DNA from: Zunongwangia profunda SM-A87 | GTDB lineage: Bacteria > Bacteroidota > Bacteroidia > Flavobacteriales > Flavobacteriaceae | Length of the DNA: 64,000 nucleotides | Direction of reading: 5' to 3' | NCBI RefSeq assembly: GCF_000023465.1 | Contig: NC_014041.1 | Span: forward strand, 2,672,001 to 2,736,000 | Shown: positions 36,964 to 45,501 of the stretch, in pieces | How the letters are laid out: the number at the start of each line of letters is the position of its first letter | Numbering within the stretch: the stretch's first letter is position 1 | The notes under the pieces: model-generated | Database searches by the model: none | Seen by the model: the letters and a program-made list of their open reading frames with translations, nothing else | Told to the model about the DNA's origin: nothing | Program-made: the position numbers and the translations under genes

Positions 36964-37218
36964 TTAGGACGATACAATATTCGATAATAACTGATCAGTT
37001 ATAAGCTTTACCACTACTTCACGCTGATAATCATCAAAAATATCTGCCGTGCCAGAGTGTTTTAAAATCCCTTCTCGACCCTTGGTATGTAGTCTTTCTA
37101 GTTCTTCTTTATCACTGCTAACACCGATGGTTTTGATATGCTTGAATTTTCCCAAGCGCTTCTCAACTATCACCACGCTAGTAGTCCCAGATCGATTTTT
37201 CTTTTTACGAAAAAGCAT
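36964..37218 (-). mobile_element. IS1634-like transposase, N-terminal fragment
   Basis: An 84-residue piece starting MLFRKKKNRSGTTSVVIVEK, with FKHIKTIGVSSDKEELERL and a tail ending LLSNIVSS. This is the N-terminal region of IS1634-type transposases (FxRxKKNxSG...VxVV...TIGxSS). The full enzyme is several times longer; the DDE part is absent, so the fragment is inactive. A TTG-initiated extension to 37233 is not needed. Confidence 0.7.
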
Positions 37219-37608
37219 AAGTAAAAATAACAATTTTCACCGCTGCGTCACCCTTTTTTTTGAACTAAAAAATCTAACTGAATGAATTTGTATTAATTAC
37301 AAAATGAATACGAAAAAAGTGTCAAAGTCAGGAAAAAACACATAGAACTTCCAAATTATTTTATAAGCTTTAGCAACTAAATTAAAATTTTAACAAATAA
37401 GAATAGACCTCAATTGTATTATAGTTGTATTGCTATTAGAGAAAAGGTTATAATTAAAGTTCTCATAGATATCATCCTTAGATTATATACTTTTCTTATT
37501 GATGGTCATTAGTAAAAATTTTAAAATCGGTCAAAGTGATTCGGTCACTATCATCATTGCTATGATTGAAGTACTAATTATCCTGAGATTTGATCTAACT
37601 CCATAACC
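37219..37608. other. 390-base gap without a recognisable gene
   Basis: A+T-rich sequence with stops in all frames. It should contain the promoter of the following phosphatase-like gene, but no clear TAnnTTTG element was seen. It may include the lost flank of the neighbouring insertion sequence. Confidence 0.4.
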
Positions 37609-39432
37609 ATGAATGTATACAGAGTTGTTTTTGTTTTTCTTTTTATAAGTTGTTTTTTAAATGCGCAGGAAGCATATTTTAAAGCTGGAATTGAGAATGT
37701 TGATGGTAATGTACCATGGACAGCCAAAGCTTTTAATAATGCTACTGGTAATTTTAAATTTGCTATTATTTCGGATCGAACCTTCGGTCATCGCCCCGGG
37801 GTTTTCGGAAAGGGCTCTATAGTGAATCCTTTAAAAATGCGTTACTTCTATTTGCCCGGAAACCATGATGTGACCAATCCGGTAATGACTAAAGAATGGG
37901 AAAAACGATACGGCCATACGTATTATCATTTTTTATATAAGGATGTTCTATTCCTTGTTTTAAATTCTATGGATACCTTTTCTGAAATTGGAGATGAGCA
38001 GTATTCTTATTTTAAGAATGTGCTGGAACAATATTCGCATGTTCGCTGGACATTTGTAATGATGCATCATCCTCTTTGGAATTATAGGAATAGCGGCTTT
38101 GAGAGAATTGAAAGTCTTTTGAATGATCGCTACACGGTTGTAGCCGGGCATCGTCATCGATATTCTCAAGAAACCCGAAAAGGAAATAATTATATTGTTT
38201 TAGGAACCACGGGAGGAAGTGGGCGTTTAAGAGGTCCTAGAATGGGGGAATTTGATCATATAACCTGGGTAACTATGAAAGATGATGAGCCAAGTTTCAC
38301 CAATTTAACCTTAGAAGGGGTTTTAAAGCCCGATATCGCAACTAAAGATGATTATAAGAATATAAAAGCACTTTCAAATGCTGCTGCATTCAAAAGTATT
38401 TCATTTAGAAATAAAGATCAATCTCGAGGAGAATTGGTTTTTCCGATTTATAATTCTGGTTCTGATACATTATATTTTAACGGACAGTTATTTGATCATT
38501 CCGAACTAACTTATGGAAAAAATGCATGGAATCTAACGATACCACCTCAATCCAATAGAAGTATCCAAATTCCATGGGATTATAGAGAATCTGCCCCAAA
38601 TGATAGTGATAATAAAGTATCTATAGCCCCAATTAAATTATTTTATAAAATTGGCTATAAACCTATGACTGACCTTGAACTTCCTTTGGCTTTAGAAGGA
38701 GTTAAAGATTTTGAAATTTTTTCTCCTTCCAATCTCATTTCTTTCTCAGAACGTGCTGTCTTCCTTGATAATATGAAGTTTGAAATGAAAGGCGCTCTGG
38801 CTAATGCGAAGTTGCATTATACTTTAGATGGTACAGAGCCTAATATGGATTCAAAAGTCTATAAGGATTCTATTTTTTTAGATCACACCACTACGGTTAA
38901 GGCAAAATTAATACTCGCGGATGGTATGGAAACGGAAGTCGTTCAGAAAACATTTAAGAAAACTGCTCTTTTGAAGAGTCTTAATATAAAAGGATTATCA
39001 AAAGGATGGGTTCATTATGATTTTTATGAAGGAGCATTTAATAAGGTTGGTGATATGAATGGTCTGGAAGCCATTAGATCAGGTAAGGTTAGAAATTTTA
39101 ATGTCACAGAAATTCGTGATCCTGTAAAAAATAAATTTGGTGTTATCTATATGGGATTTATTAATGTTCCTAAAAGTGGAATGTATTGTTTTAGAAGTAC
39201 GTCCAATGACGGTTCGATTCTTTCAATAGATACTATTCAGGTGGTTGATAATGATGGTATTCATGGAAAGGTGACCAAAAAAGGTTTTGTAGCTTTAGAA
39301 AAGGGACTACATAGTTTTACTTTAAAGTTTATAGGTAAGAGATTTGAAGAGGTGTTATCATGGGATTTCAAATTATTGAATGATGATCATGAATTTCAGG
39401 AAGTAAAATCCGATATAATTTATAGTTATTAA
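37609..39432 (+). CDS. Phosphatase-like secreted protein with internal deletion; chitobiase-C and PA14-like domains
   Basis: A 607-residue protein with a signal peptide (ends near FLNAQ, residue 20). The calcineurin-like domain keeps SDRTFGHRPGVF (residues 55-66), PGNHD (83-87), MMHHP (151-155) and GHRHRY (180-185). However, the roughly 50 residues normally between the first motif and GNHD, which carry the GD(L/x)xxD metal ligand, are missing: GVFGKGSIVNPLKMRYFYLPG runs straight on. Later parts are an Ig-like region, a chitobiase C-terminal-like domain (about 400-455; LHYTLDGTEPNMDSKVYKD) and a PA14-like domain (about 475-590). The frame stays open, so the protein may still bind ligand, but phosphatase activity is doubtful. 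Confidence 0.8.
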   Translation: MNVYRVVFVFLFISCFLNAQEAYFKAGIENVDGNVPWTAKAFNNATGNFKFAIISDRTFGHRPGVFGKGSIVNPLKMRYFYLPGNHDVTNPVMTKEWEKRYGHTYYHFLYKDVLFLVLNSMDTFSEIGDEQYSYFKNVLEQYSHVRWTFVMMHHPLWNYRNSGFERIESLLNDRYTVVAGHRHRYSQETRKGNNYIVLGTTGGSGRLRGPRMGEFDHITWVTMKDDEPSFTNLTLEGVLKPDIATKDDYKNIKALSNAAAFKSISFRNKDQSRGELVFPIYNSGSDTLYFNGQLFDHSELTYGKNAWNLTIPPQSNRSIQIPWDYRESAPNDSDNKVSIAPIKLFYKIGYKPMTDLELPLALEGVKDFEIFSPSNLISFSERAVFLDNMKFEMKGALANAKLHYTLDGTEPNMDSKVYKDSIFLDHTTTVKAKLILADGMETEVVQKTFKKTALLKSLNIKGLSKGWVHYDFYEGAFNKVGDMNGLEAIRSGKVRNFNVTEIRDPVKNKFGVIYMGFINVPKSGMYCFRSTSNDGSILSIDTIQVVDNDGIHGKVTKKGFVALEKGLHSFTLKFIGKRFEEVLSWDFKLLNDDHEFQEVKSDIIYSY

Positions 39433-39553
39433 TTTATTTGAAAAAGGTGAAATTCTGTACCCATTAAAAAACAAAAGGCTTTCGATTTCTCGAAAGCCTT
39501 GTTATTATTATATCGAGACCGAGATTTGAACTCGGAACCTCCGGGTTATGAAT
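39429..39553 (-). repeat. Displaced partial copy of the tRNA-Met 3' region (att-like repeat)
   Basis: Bases 39511-39553 match 48116-48158, the anticodon-loop-to-3'-end part of the tRNA-Met gene, at 41 of 43 positions. Bases 39429-39460 match 48021-48052 at 31 of 32. Between them lies a hairpin in the same relative place as the tRNA terminator. Same orientation as the intact tRNA. This is the arrangement left by site-specific integration at a tRNA 3' end. No integrase gene is visible. Confidence 0.8.
39475..39500 (-). terminator. Hairpin terminator in the partial tRNA copy
   Basis: AAGGCTTTCG (39475-39484) and CGAAAGCCTT (39491-39500) form a perfect 10-bp stem. On the minus strand it is followed by TTTGTTTTTT. 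It corresponds in position to the tRNA terminator at 48080-48104 and also serves the gene ending at 39432. Confidence 0.75.
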
Positions 39554-39718
39554 TCCTATCATCAAAAGAAAAAATAAAAATTACTATATTTATAAAAATT
39601 TAATCCTGACGAAAGTAAATTTTCAAAACGGTTCACAATTGCAAGGTTGCATTGGATAAAGTCAATGAATAAAGGGGTTTTAAGATAGGGTCCAAACTAT
39701 ATAGCTCACAATACCAAC

Positions 39719-39752
39719 AAAGCCTTCAAAGTCATTGATTTTGAAGGCTTTT
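39719..39752. terminator. Hairpin after the efflux/cyclase operon
   Basis: AAAGCCTTCAAA and the complementary TTTGAAGGCTTT flank an 8-10 base loop just beyond the last minus-strand gene (stop at 39780). The T-tract is short on either side, so strength is uncertain. Confidence 0.55.
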
Positions 39753-39779
39753 GATTTGATCTAATTAGATAAAAATTTC

Positions 39780-40166
39780 TCAGTTTTTTCTTATCAAACG
39801 GTGCCCCAAATACATACTGGGAAAAATCCCAAGAATTGAAACAATCCAAAATAGCGTAGGATTCTTTGTGCTATACCATAACCAAATAATAATTAGGGTG
39901 ATAAAAGCACTTCCCCAAATTATATTTTGGATTTTCTTACTGATAAAAGCGATGACCAACCCGCCTAAAAAACAACTAAAAAGGTTGGCACTTAATTTTA
40001 AAAGAAGTAAATACCACTCGTGAATGCTTAAACTTATCTTTCCAAATAATTCAGTGGATTCTGGATATATCTGACTTTCCAGCAATGCGAAGGCAATGGA
40101 GAGAAAAACAATTGTAAAAACTCCACAGGCTATGGCCAAACCATTTTTCCATTTTATATGTTTCAT
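39780..40166 (-). CDS. Small four-helix inner-membrane protein
   Basis: A 128-residue protein with four hydrophobic segments (about 8-28, 48-76, 80-97 and 104-122). The family is not recognised. It starts 2 bases after the cyclase gene ends and is the last gene of the operon. Low G+C content like the cyclase and unlike the efflux genes further upstream. Confidence 0.75.
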   Translation of the reverse strand: MKHIKWKNGLAIACGVFTIVFLSIAFALLESQIYPESTELFGKISLSIHEWYLLLLKLSANLFSCFLGGLVIAFISKKIQNIIWGSAFITLIIIWLWYSTKNPTLFWIVSILGIFPSMYLGHRLIRKN

Positions 40167-40168
40167 TA

Positions 40169-41230
40169 TTAGTTACGATTTACACTATAAATATTTATTT
40201 TTTCATCTTTTCCGCTAATAGCTATATTATTGAAGCACTTGAATATGTATACTTTTTCTTCCTTAATATTCTGATAGAAATTTTCTGAAATCAAAAGATC
40301 AGTATGGTAATTTTTGCAAAGTGACTGTATTCTAGCCGCGGTATTTAGAACATCACCGTGATATACGATTTCCATTTTTAGTTCCCCCACGGTCGACATT
40401 ACGATCCTGCCTTCATTAATAGATGCTCTAAAAAAAGGTACAGTATGGTAGGTTTGCGAATAGTAATCTTTCTTTTGTTGTAATCTTTTCTGAAAAGAAA
40501 AAAATAAATCTAAACATTGATTCCTATTCGTATGCTTATTGATTTTCCAGGTGATCACAGCTTCATCACCTACATACTGGTATATGCTGGCATTGTTTTT
40601 AAGTAGTAATGGCGTAAGTTCTCTAAAGCAGTCCTGTAGTAAGGAACTATAAGCAATATGGCCTATTCTTTCCGCTATTGTAGTGGAAGAAGCTAAATCT
40701 AAAAACATAAAGATTCTGTTTTCTTCCCGTGGTCTATGGTATTTCCCCCTTATAAGGTTAAAGAAGTAATCTGGCCCTAAATTTTTTCGCATTAATAAGA
40801 AAAAATCAGTTAGAAAATTGATAATTACAGCGTATAGGAATAAACTTCTTAAAATGCTATTTTGGTTGGAATAGCTTAAATGAAAATCATTAAGTCCGTT
40901 ATACAATAAGCTGATAAGAATATCAGCGGTTTTAAAACACACTAAAAAAGATACGCTCCTCGCAATGATGTTTTTGGTAAAAGAAGGGGTCTGGATAATT
41001 CTAGGATAAACATATAAATGTATAATGCTTAAAAGCGATCCCAACAAGAGGCCGTATGCCAAGGCAACACTATAAATATTCTTATTAAAAAATAGTTGTT
41101 TATCATACCATTGGATTAAAAAGGCATCATTAACATCCCCAAATTTTAAATAAGCAAAAAGAAGAAGGGCCAGCATCCAACTACATATAATGATAGCTAT
41201 TTCCGTTGCTTTATAGTTGTTGATATACAT
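40169..41230 (-). CDS. Membrane-bound class III adenylate/guanylate cyclase
   Basis: A 353-residue protein. The first 150 residues contain about four membrane helices. The C-terminal catalytic domain has the metal-binding Asp178 in FMFLDLASST and Asp222 in YVGDEAV, and the catalytic GDVLNTAARIQ motif (Asn296, Arg300). Class III cyclases make cAMP or cGMP from ATP or GTP and usually act as dimers. It lies 59 bases after the RND pump gene on the same strand, so it may be co-expressed with the efflux system. Substrate choice cannot be settled by eye. The target of the nucleotide signal in this organism is unknown. Confidence 0.88.
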   Translation of the reverse strand: MYINNYKATEIAIIICSWMLALLLFAYLKFGDVNDAFLIQWYDKQLFFNKNIYSVALAYGLLLGSLLSIIHLYVYPRIIQTPSFTKNIIARSVSFLVCFKTADILISLLYNGLNDFHLSYSNQNSILRSLFLYAVIINFLTDFFLLMRKNLGPDYFFNLIRGKYHRPREENRIFMFLDLASSTTIAERIGHIAYSSLLQDCFRELTPLLLKNNASIYQYVGDEAVITWKINKHTNRNQCLDLFFSFQKRLQQKKDYYSQTYHTVPFFRASINEGRIVMSTVGELKMEIVYHGDVLNTAARIQSLCKNYHTDLLISENFYQNIKEEKVYIFKCFNNIAISGKDEKINIYSVNRN

Positions 41231-41289
41231 CGTTGTACCAGATTATCCTATTCGTTTCGTTTTTTTCTTTAAGCCGTGTGGGCATCCCC

Positions 41290-44200
41290 TTAATTTTTTG
41301 AGGTGACCAAATTATTGATGGCCTCCGCATTGTGGTTTTTTCCTTTGAATTTTAGAGCCAGCTTATCGAAAGCGGAATAAACTACCGGTACCACAATCAA
41401 AGTGAGTAGCAGTGAACTGATAAGTCCGGCAATGATTACCCAGGCCAGTCCGTTGTTCAATTCAGCACCGGCACCACTGGCCAGTGCAATAGGAATCATA
41501 CCAATGACCATTGCTATGGTGGTCATTAGAATAGGGCGTAACCGGGCGTGATTGGCATTTACAAGGGCCGTAAAAGTATCCAACCCTTCGGCTTTCTGAT
41601 GATTGGTGAAATCGACCAGAAGAATCGCATTTTTCGCCACCAAGCCAATACCCATAATAATTCCCAAAATGGTAAATATGTTCAGGGCATTATTGGTAAG
41701 CGCCAAGGCCCAAAGAGCGCCAATAAAGGAAAGCGGAATGGAAAATAGCACTACCAATGGGTAGAGATAACTGTCATATAACACCACCAGAATAAGATAG
41801 ACCAGAATAATAGCGGCTAATAATGCGATGAGTAAAGTTCTGAAGCTATCCGACTGGTTTTCCATATCGCCACCCCAGATATAACTTACGCCATTTTCTC
41901 GTGGAATCTTGGCAAAAGCTTCTTCCCAATTGGCGGCAATATCGCCGGAAGGTCTTCCTGCCGCTTGTGCAGAAATAGTCACTGCGGCACTTTTGTCCCG
42001 ACGTTCCAGAAAACTAGGCCCAGTACCTTCCGTAATAGTCGAAAATTGTGATAATTTCACCCTTTTGCCTTCAGCATTCACAAAAGAAATATCGCGCACG
42101 TCCTGAATAGACAACCGATGCCCTGCATTGTATTTAATATTAATGTCATACTCATAAGCCCCAGCCCGAAATTTTCCATCGGTATTGCCGTTAAAAGCGG
42201 TTTGCATAGCCATTCCCACATCCTGTAATCCAATCCCTAAAGCCGCCATTTTATCCCGGTCTATGGAAACCTGTACTTCAGGATTCCCTTTTTCTGCACT
42301 GCTTTTTATTTGGGTAGCTCCCGGAACTTTTGCCAAAGAATCCAGCGCTTTTTTAGAAAATTCCAAGGCATCTGTATAATTGGGAGCAGTAATGGTCAGG
42401 GATATCGGGGCGTCATCAGCGCCTCCTACAATACTTACCGTAGCGGTTTTAATTTTCACCCCCACCAGGGCTTGTTGTAATTCCCGTTTCACCTGGGCGG
42501 CAAATACGGTGGTTTTATCTTTCCGCTTGGCTTTATCGACTAAGGCTACCGTAATTTCAGATTTAAAAGGAGTTTCCTGAGTGCCCACAGTTCCGTCACT
42601 ACTTTGCCCCACAGTAGTGACTAAGCGGTTAACTTCAGGATGTTGACTCAGTATTTTTTCCGCTTTTTGAGTAGCCAGATTCGTGTTTTCCAAAGAGGCA
42701 TCTTTGTTGAGTTCCAATTGTACCACAAACTGTCCGCGATCTACCGGAGGAAGGAATTCCCCACCAATAAATCCCATTACCAAAAGCGAACACGAACCTA
42801 TAAATAATACCATCACAATGAGGGTGGTTTTTCCTTTGTGAACCAACGACCATTTTAATAAACCACTTACAAAATGGGTGAATTTATCCAGTCCTTTTTC
42901 AAAGCTTAAAATGATTCTTTCAAAGAAATTTTTACCCGTGATTTTTCCTAGTTTCCCAAACCGGGAAGAAAGCCAGGGAACAATGGTAAAGGAAGAAAGT
43001 AAGGAAAATAAGGTTGCCAGGATAACGGTAACACAAAACTGGGAAATTAAATCGGAAACCAACCCGGTACTCATTGCGATAGGAAGAAATACCACCACAA
43101 TTACCAGGGTAATTGCAGAAACGGTAAATCCGATTTCTATCATCCCGTCATAAGCGGCCTGAACCCGGTTTTTCCCCATTTCCATATGGCGGTAGATATT
43201 TTCCAATACTACAATGGCATCATCTACCAGAATACCCACCACCAACGAAAGTCCTAATAAACTCATCAGGTTTAGGGTATATCCCAAGAGGTACATCCCG
43301 ATAAACGTGGCGATAAGAGATGCGGGAATGGAAACCATTACAATAAAAGCGTTACGTATGGTATGCAGGAAAAACAGCATTACCACGGCGACCAATACCA
43401 CTGCTAATATTAAATCGTGCATTACAGCATCGGATGCCTGTAAGGTAAATTCACTGCTGTCATCTACAACAGGCAATTTCACCTGATTGCCGGCATATTG
43501 CGCTTCCATTTCTTGTAAACTGCGGTAAATGGCTTCACTCACTTCTACAGCATTGGCATCCGACTGTTTCATTACTTGCATTATAATAGCATCTTTGCCA
43601 TTTACCCGGGCAATTTTAGTGACTTCTTGTTGGGTGTCCCTTACTTCAGCGATATCACGTACCCGTACCTGGATACCATCGGTGGAACTCACCACCAAAT
43701 TGCGTAGCTCCTCCACATTTTCATACTTACCTGATAAACGGATCAGCACCCGATTGTGCCGGGTCTTTAAATTTCCGGTAGGATAATCAATATTGGAGCT
43801 CAAAATAATGCTGACCACCTGCGGCAATGTTAAATTGAAGCCTTTTACTTTTTCAGGATCAATATTTACCTGTATTTCCCTTTCGGAACCTCCAATGACA
43901 GTGACCTGGCCTACGCCTTTGGTGCTGGAAAGTACCGGTTTTATTTTTTTATCCAGTAAATCGTAGAATGCGGTTTCTTCCATATTGGCAGTGGCACCAA
44001 TGGTGATAATGGGTAGATCACTAAGCGAAAATTTGCTGAGTGATGGGGGGTCTACATCGTCTGGTAAGTCTTTTTCAATCGCATTTATTTTACGCTGCGC
44101 ATCATTTAAGGATTCATTCTCATCGGCATCCGAAGTCAGGGTTAAACTTACGGTTGAAAGTCCTTCGAAAGATTTCGATTCTATTTTTTTGACATTTTCT

Positions 44201-44421
44201 ACCGAAGAGATGGCATCTTCGATTTTCTTCGTTACTGAATTTTCCACTTCACTGGAAGAAGCTCCGGGATATGGAGTGGAAATAGTAATTAAATTAAGGC
44301 TGAATTTGGGTAACAATTCATAGCCCAACCTACTGTAGCTATAAAGTCCGCCTAAAATAAGAATGGTAAAAAGAACCACTACAATTGTAGGACGTTTGAT
44401 AGGTATTGCTGCTAGTTTCAT
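41290..44421 (-). CDS. RND (HAE1-type) multidrug efflux transporter
   Basis: A 1043-residue inner-membrane pump with the AcrB/MexB plan: TM1 at about 12-29, a large periplasmic loop, the TM2-6 block with VGILVDDAIVVLENIYRHME (proton-relay Asp pair), a second periplasmic loop, and a closing block with GLVAKNAILLVDFTNHQKAEG. It exports drugs, solvents, bile-like compounds or dyes using the proton gradient together with the adaptor and outer-membrane channel encoded just upstream (8 and 7 base gaps). The gene is visibly richer in G+C than its neighbours in the window. Confidence 0.95.
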   Translation of the reverse strand: MKLAAIPIKRPTIVVVLFTILILGGLYSYSRLGYELLPKFSLNLITISTPYPGASSSEVENSVTKKIEDAISSVENVKKIESKSFEGLSTVSLTLTSDADENESLNDAQRKINAIEKDLPDDVDPPSLSKFSLSDLPIITIGATANMEETAFYDLLDKKIKPVLSSTKGVGQVTVIGGSEREIQVNIDPEKVKGFNLTLPQVVSIILSSNIDYPTGNLKTRHNRVLIRLSGKYENVEELRNLVVSSTDGIQVRVRDIAEVRDTQQEVTKIARVNGKDAIIMQVMKQSDANAVEVSEAIYRSLQEMEAQYAGNQVKLPVVDDSSEFTLQASDAVMHDLILAVVLVAVVMLFFLHTIRNAFIVMVSIPASLIATFIGMYLLGYTLNLMSLLGLSLVVGILVDDAIVVLENIYRHMEMGKNRVQAAYDGMIEIGFTVSAITLVIVVVFLPIAMSTGLVSDLISQFCVTVILATLFSLLSSFTIVPWLSSRFGKLGKITGKNFFERIILSFEKGLDKFTHFVSGLLKWSLVHKGKTTLIVMVLFIGSCSLLVMGFIGGEFLPPVDRGQFVVQLELNKDASLENTNLATQKAEKILSQHPEVNRLVTTVGQSSDGTVGTQETPFKSEITVALVDKAKRKDKTTVFAAQVKRELQQALVGVKIKTATVSIVGGADDAPISLTITAPNYTDALEFSKKALDSLAKVPGATQIKSSAEKGNPEVQVSIDRDKMAALGIGLQDVGMAMQTAFNGNTDGKFRAGAYEYDINIKYNAGHRLSIQDVRDISFVNAEGKRVKLSQFSTITEGTGPSFLERRDKSAAVTISAQAAGRPSGDIAANWEEAFAKIPRENGVSYIWGGDMENQSDSFRTLLIALLAAIILVYLILVVLYDSYLYPLVVLFSIPLSFIGALWALALTNNALNIFTILGIIMGIGLVAKNAILLVDFTNHQKAEGLDTFTALVNANHARLRPILMTTIAMVIGMIPIALASGAGAELNNGLAWVIIAGLISSLLLTLIVVPVVYSAFDKLALKFKGKNHNAEAINNLVTSKN

Positions 44422-44429
44422 ATCTTTTT

Positions 44430-45494
44430 TTATTGAATAATTTGTATAGCAGATTGATTTTCTAAATTGATCTGTCCGCTGGTCACAACCACGTCTCCAA
44501 CTTGTAAGCCATCAAGAATTTCTACCTGATTATTAAGGTTTCTACCTGTTCGTACTTTTTGCAGGTGGACTTGGTTGTTTTTTACCACAAAAACATCACT
44601 TTCTCCCAAACCTTCGGTAAAGGCATTGCGAGAAATAACTCTTATCGGGTGTATTTCTTCGGAAGAAAAATTGAAAATGGACGTAGCGTACATCCCGGCT
44701 TTTATAGGATGGACTTGGCTGTTTTGTAAGGTGATTTCCACCGGAAAATTAAGGGAACCATCTGCTTTTGCGGCCACAAAAGATACGCTGCCGGTAAATG
44801 TGGTATCGGGATAAACGTTTAATTGAATCTGCGCTTCCTGACCTGCACGAATATTAGAAACCTGTAGTTCTGGGACGCTTACCCGAAGTTTTAAAGTCGT
44901 GATATCTACAATTTCAAAAAGGGATGTACCCGTATTTACAACAGCTCCCGTTTCTACGAATTTTTTATTGATCACACCATTTATCGAAGCTTTAATGCGG
45001 GTATCCTCAATATCCAAATTGGCATTTTCCAAACTTGATTTTGCGTTATCCAACTGCAATTTCATTTGTTCTAATTGCTCCTGGGTTACCCCGCCTGTTT
45101 TGTATGCCCGTTGATAACGTTCATAATTCTCTAAGGCATTTTCGTAATTGGCATTGGCATTCTGATAGAATACATTGGCCTGATCTTTTTTGAGATAGGC
45201 CAGGGTTTGGCCTTTCCGTACCTGATCGCCCTCTTTGACCATAATTTTTAAAATGGTGCCTGAAGTTTCTGGGGTGACGATGAGTTCCTGTTCCGGTTTA
45301 AAGGTTCCGTTACTACTATAGCTGAGTTGTGGGGTAATACGTTTTACCGTATCTACCTTAACGCTAATAGCGTCGTTCTTTTGAGTAATCAAAGCGGTTT
45401 CCTGCTGATTTTGCTTTTTATTGGAAAGAAGGAGGTAAATAGCCCCACCAAGGACAATGGTGCCAATGAGTATAGTGTATATTATTTTTTTCAT
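44430..45494 (-). CDS. RND periplasmic adaptor (membrane fusion protein)
   Basis: A 354-residue protein anchored by an N-terminal helix (IIYTILIGTIVLGGAIYLLL), with no lipoprotein Cys. A lipoyl-like domain (GTILKIMVKEGDQVRKGQTLAYL ... DTRIKASINGVINKKFVETGA) is interrupted by an alpha-hairpin (about 110-160), then beta-barrel and membrane-proximal domains (LEILDG-like end: VEILDGLQVGDVVVTSGQINL). It bridges the RND pump and the TolC-like channel. It lies between their genes with very short gaps, so the three are translated from one transcript. Confidence 0.95.
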   Translation of the reverse strand: MKKIIYTILIGTIVLGGAIYLLLSNKKQNQQETALITQKNDAISVKVDTVKRITPQLSYSSNGTFKPEQELIVTPETSGTILKIMVKEGDQVRKGQTLAYLKKDQANVFYQNANANYENALENYERYQRAYKTGGVTQEQLEQMKLQLDNAKSSLENANLDIEDTRIKASINGVINKKFVETGAVVNTGTSLFEIVDITTLKLRVSVPELQVSNIRAGQEAQIQLNVYPDTTFTGSVSFVAAKADGSLNFPVEITLQNSQVHPIKAGMYATSIFNFSSEEIHPIRVISRNAFTEGLGESDVFVVKNNQVHLQKVRTGRNLNNQVEILDGLQVGDVVVTSGQINLENQSAIQIIQ

Positions 45495-45501
45495 TTTTTG
45501 C

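Noticed and set aside
41548..44323. Many open frames on the plus strand opposite the RND gene
   Set aside because: They are antisense shadows of a long, higher-G+C gene; the minus-strand protein has complete RND motifs throughout.
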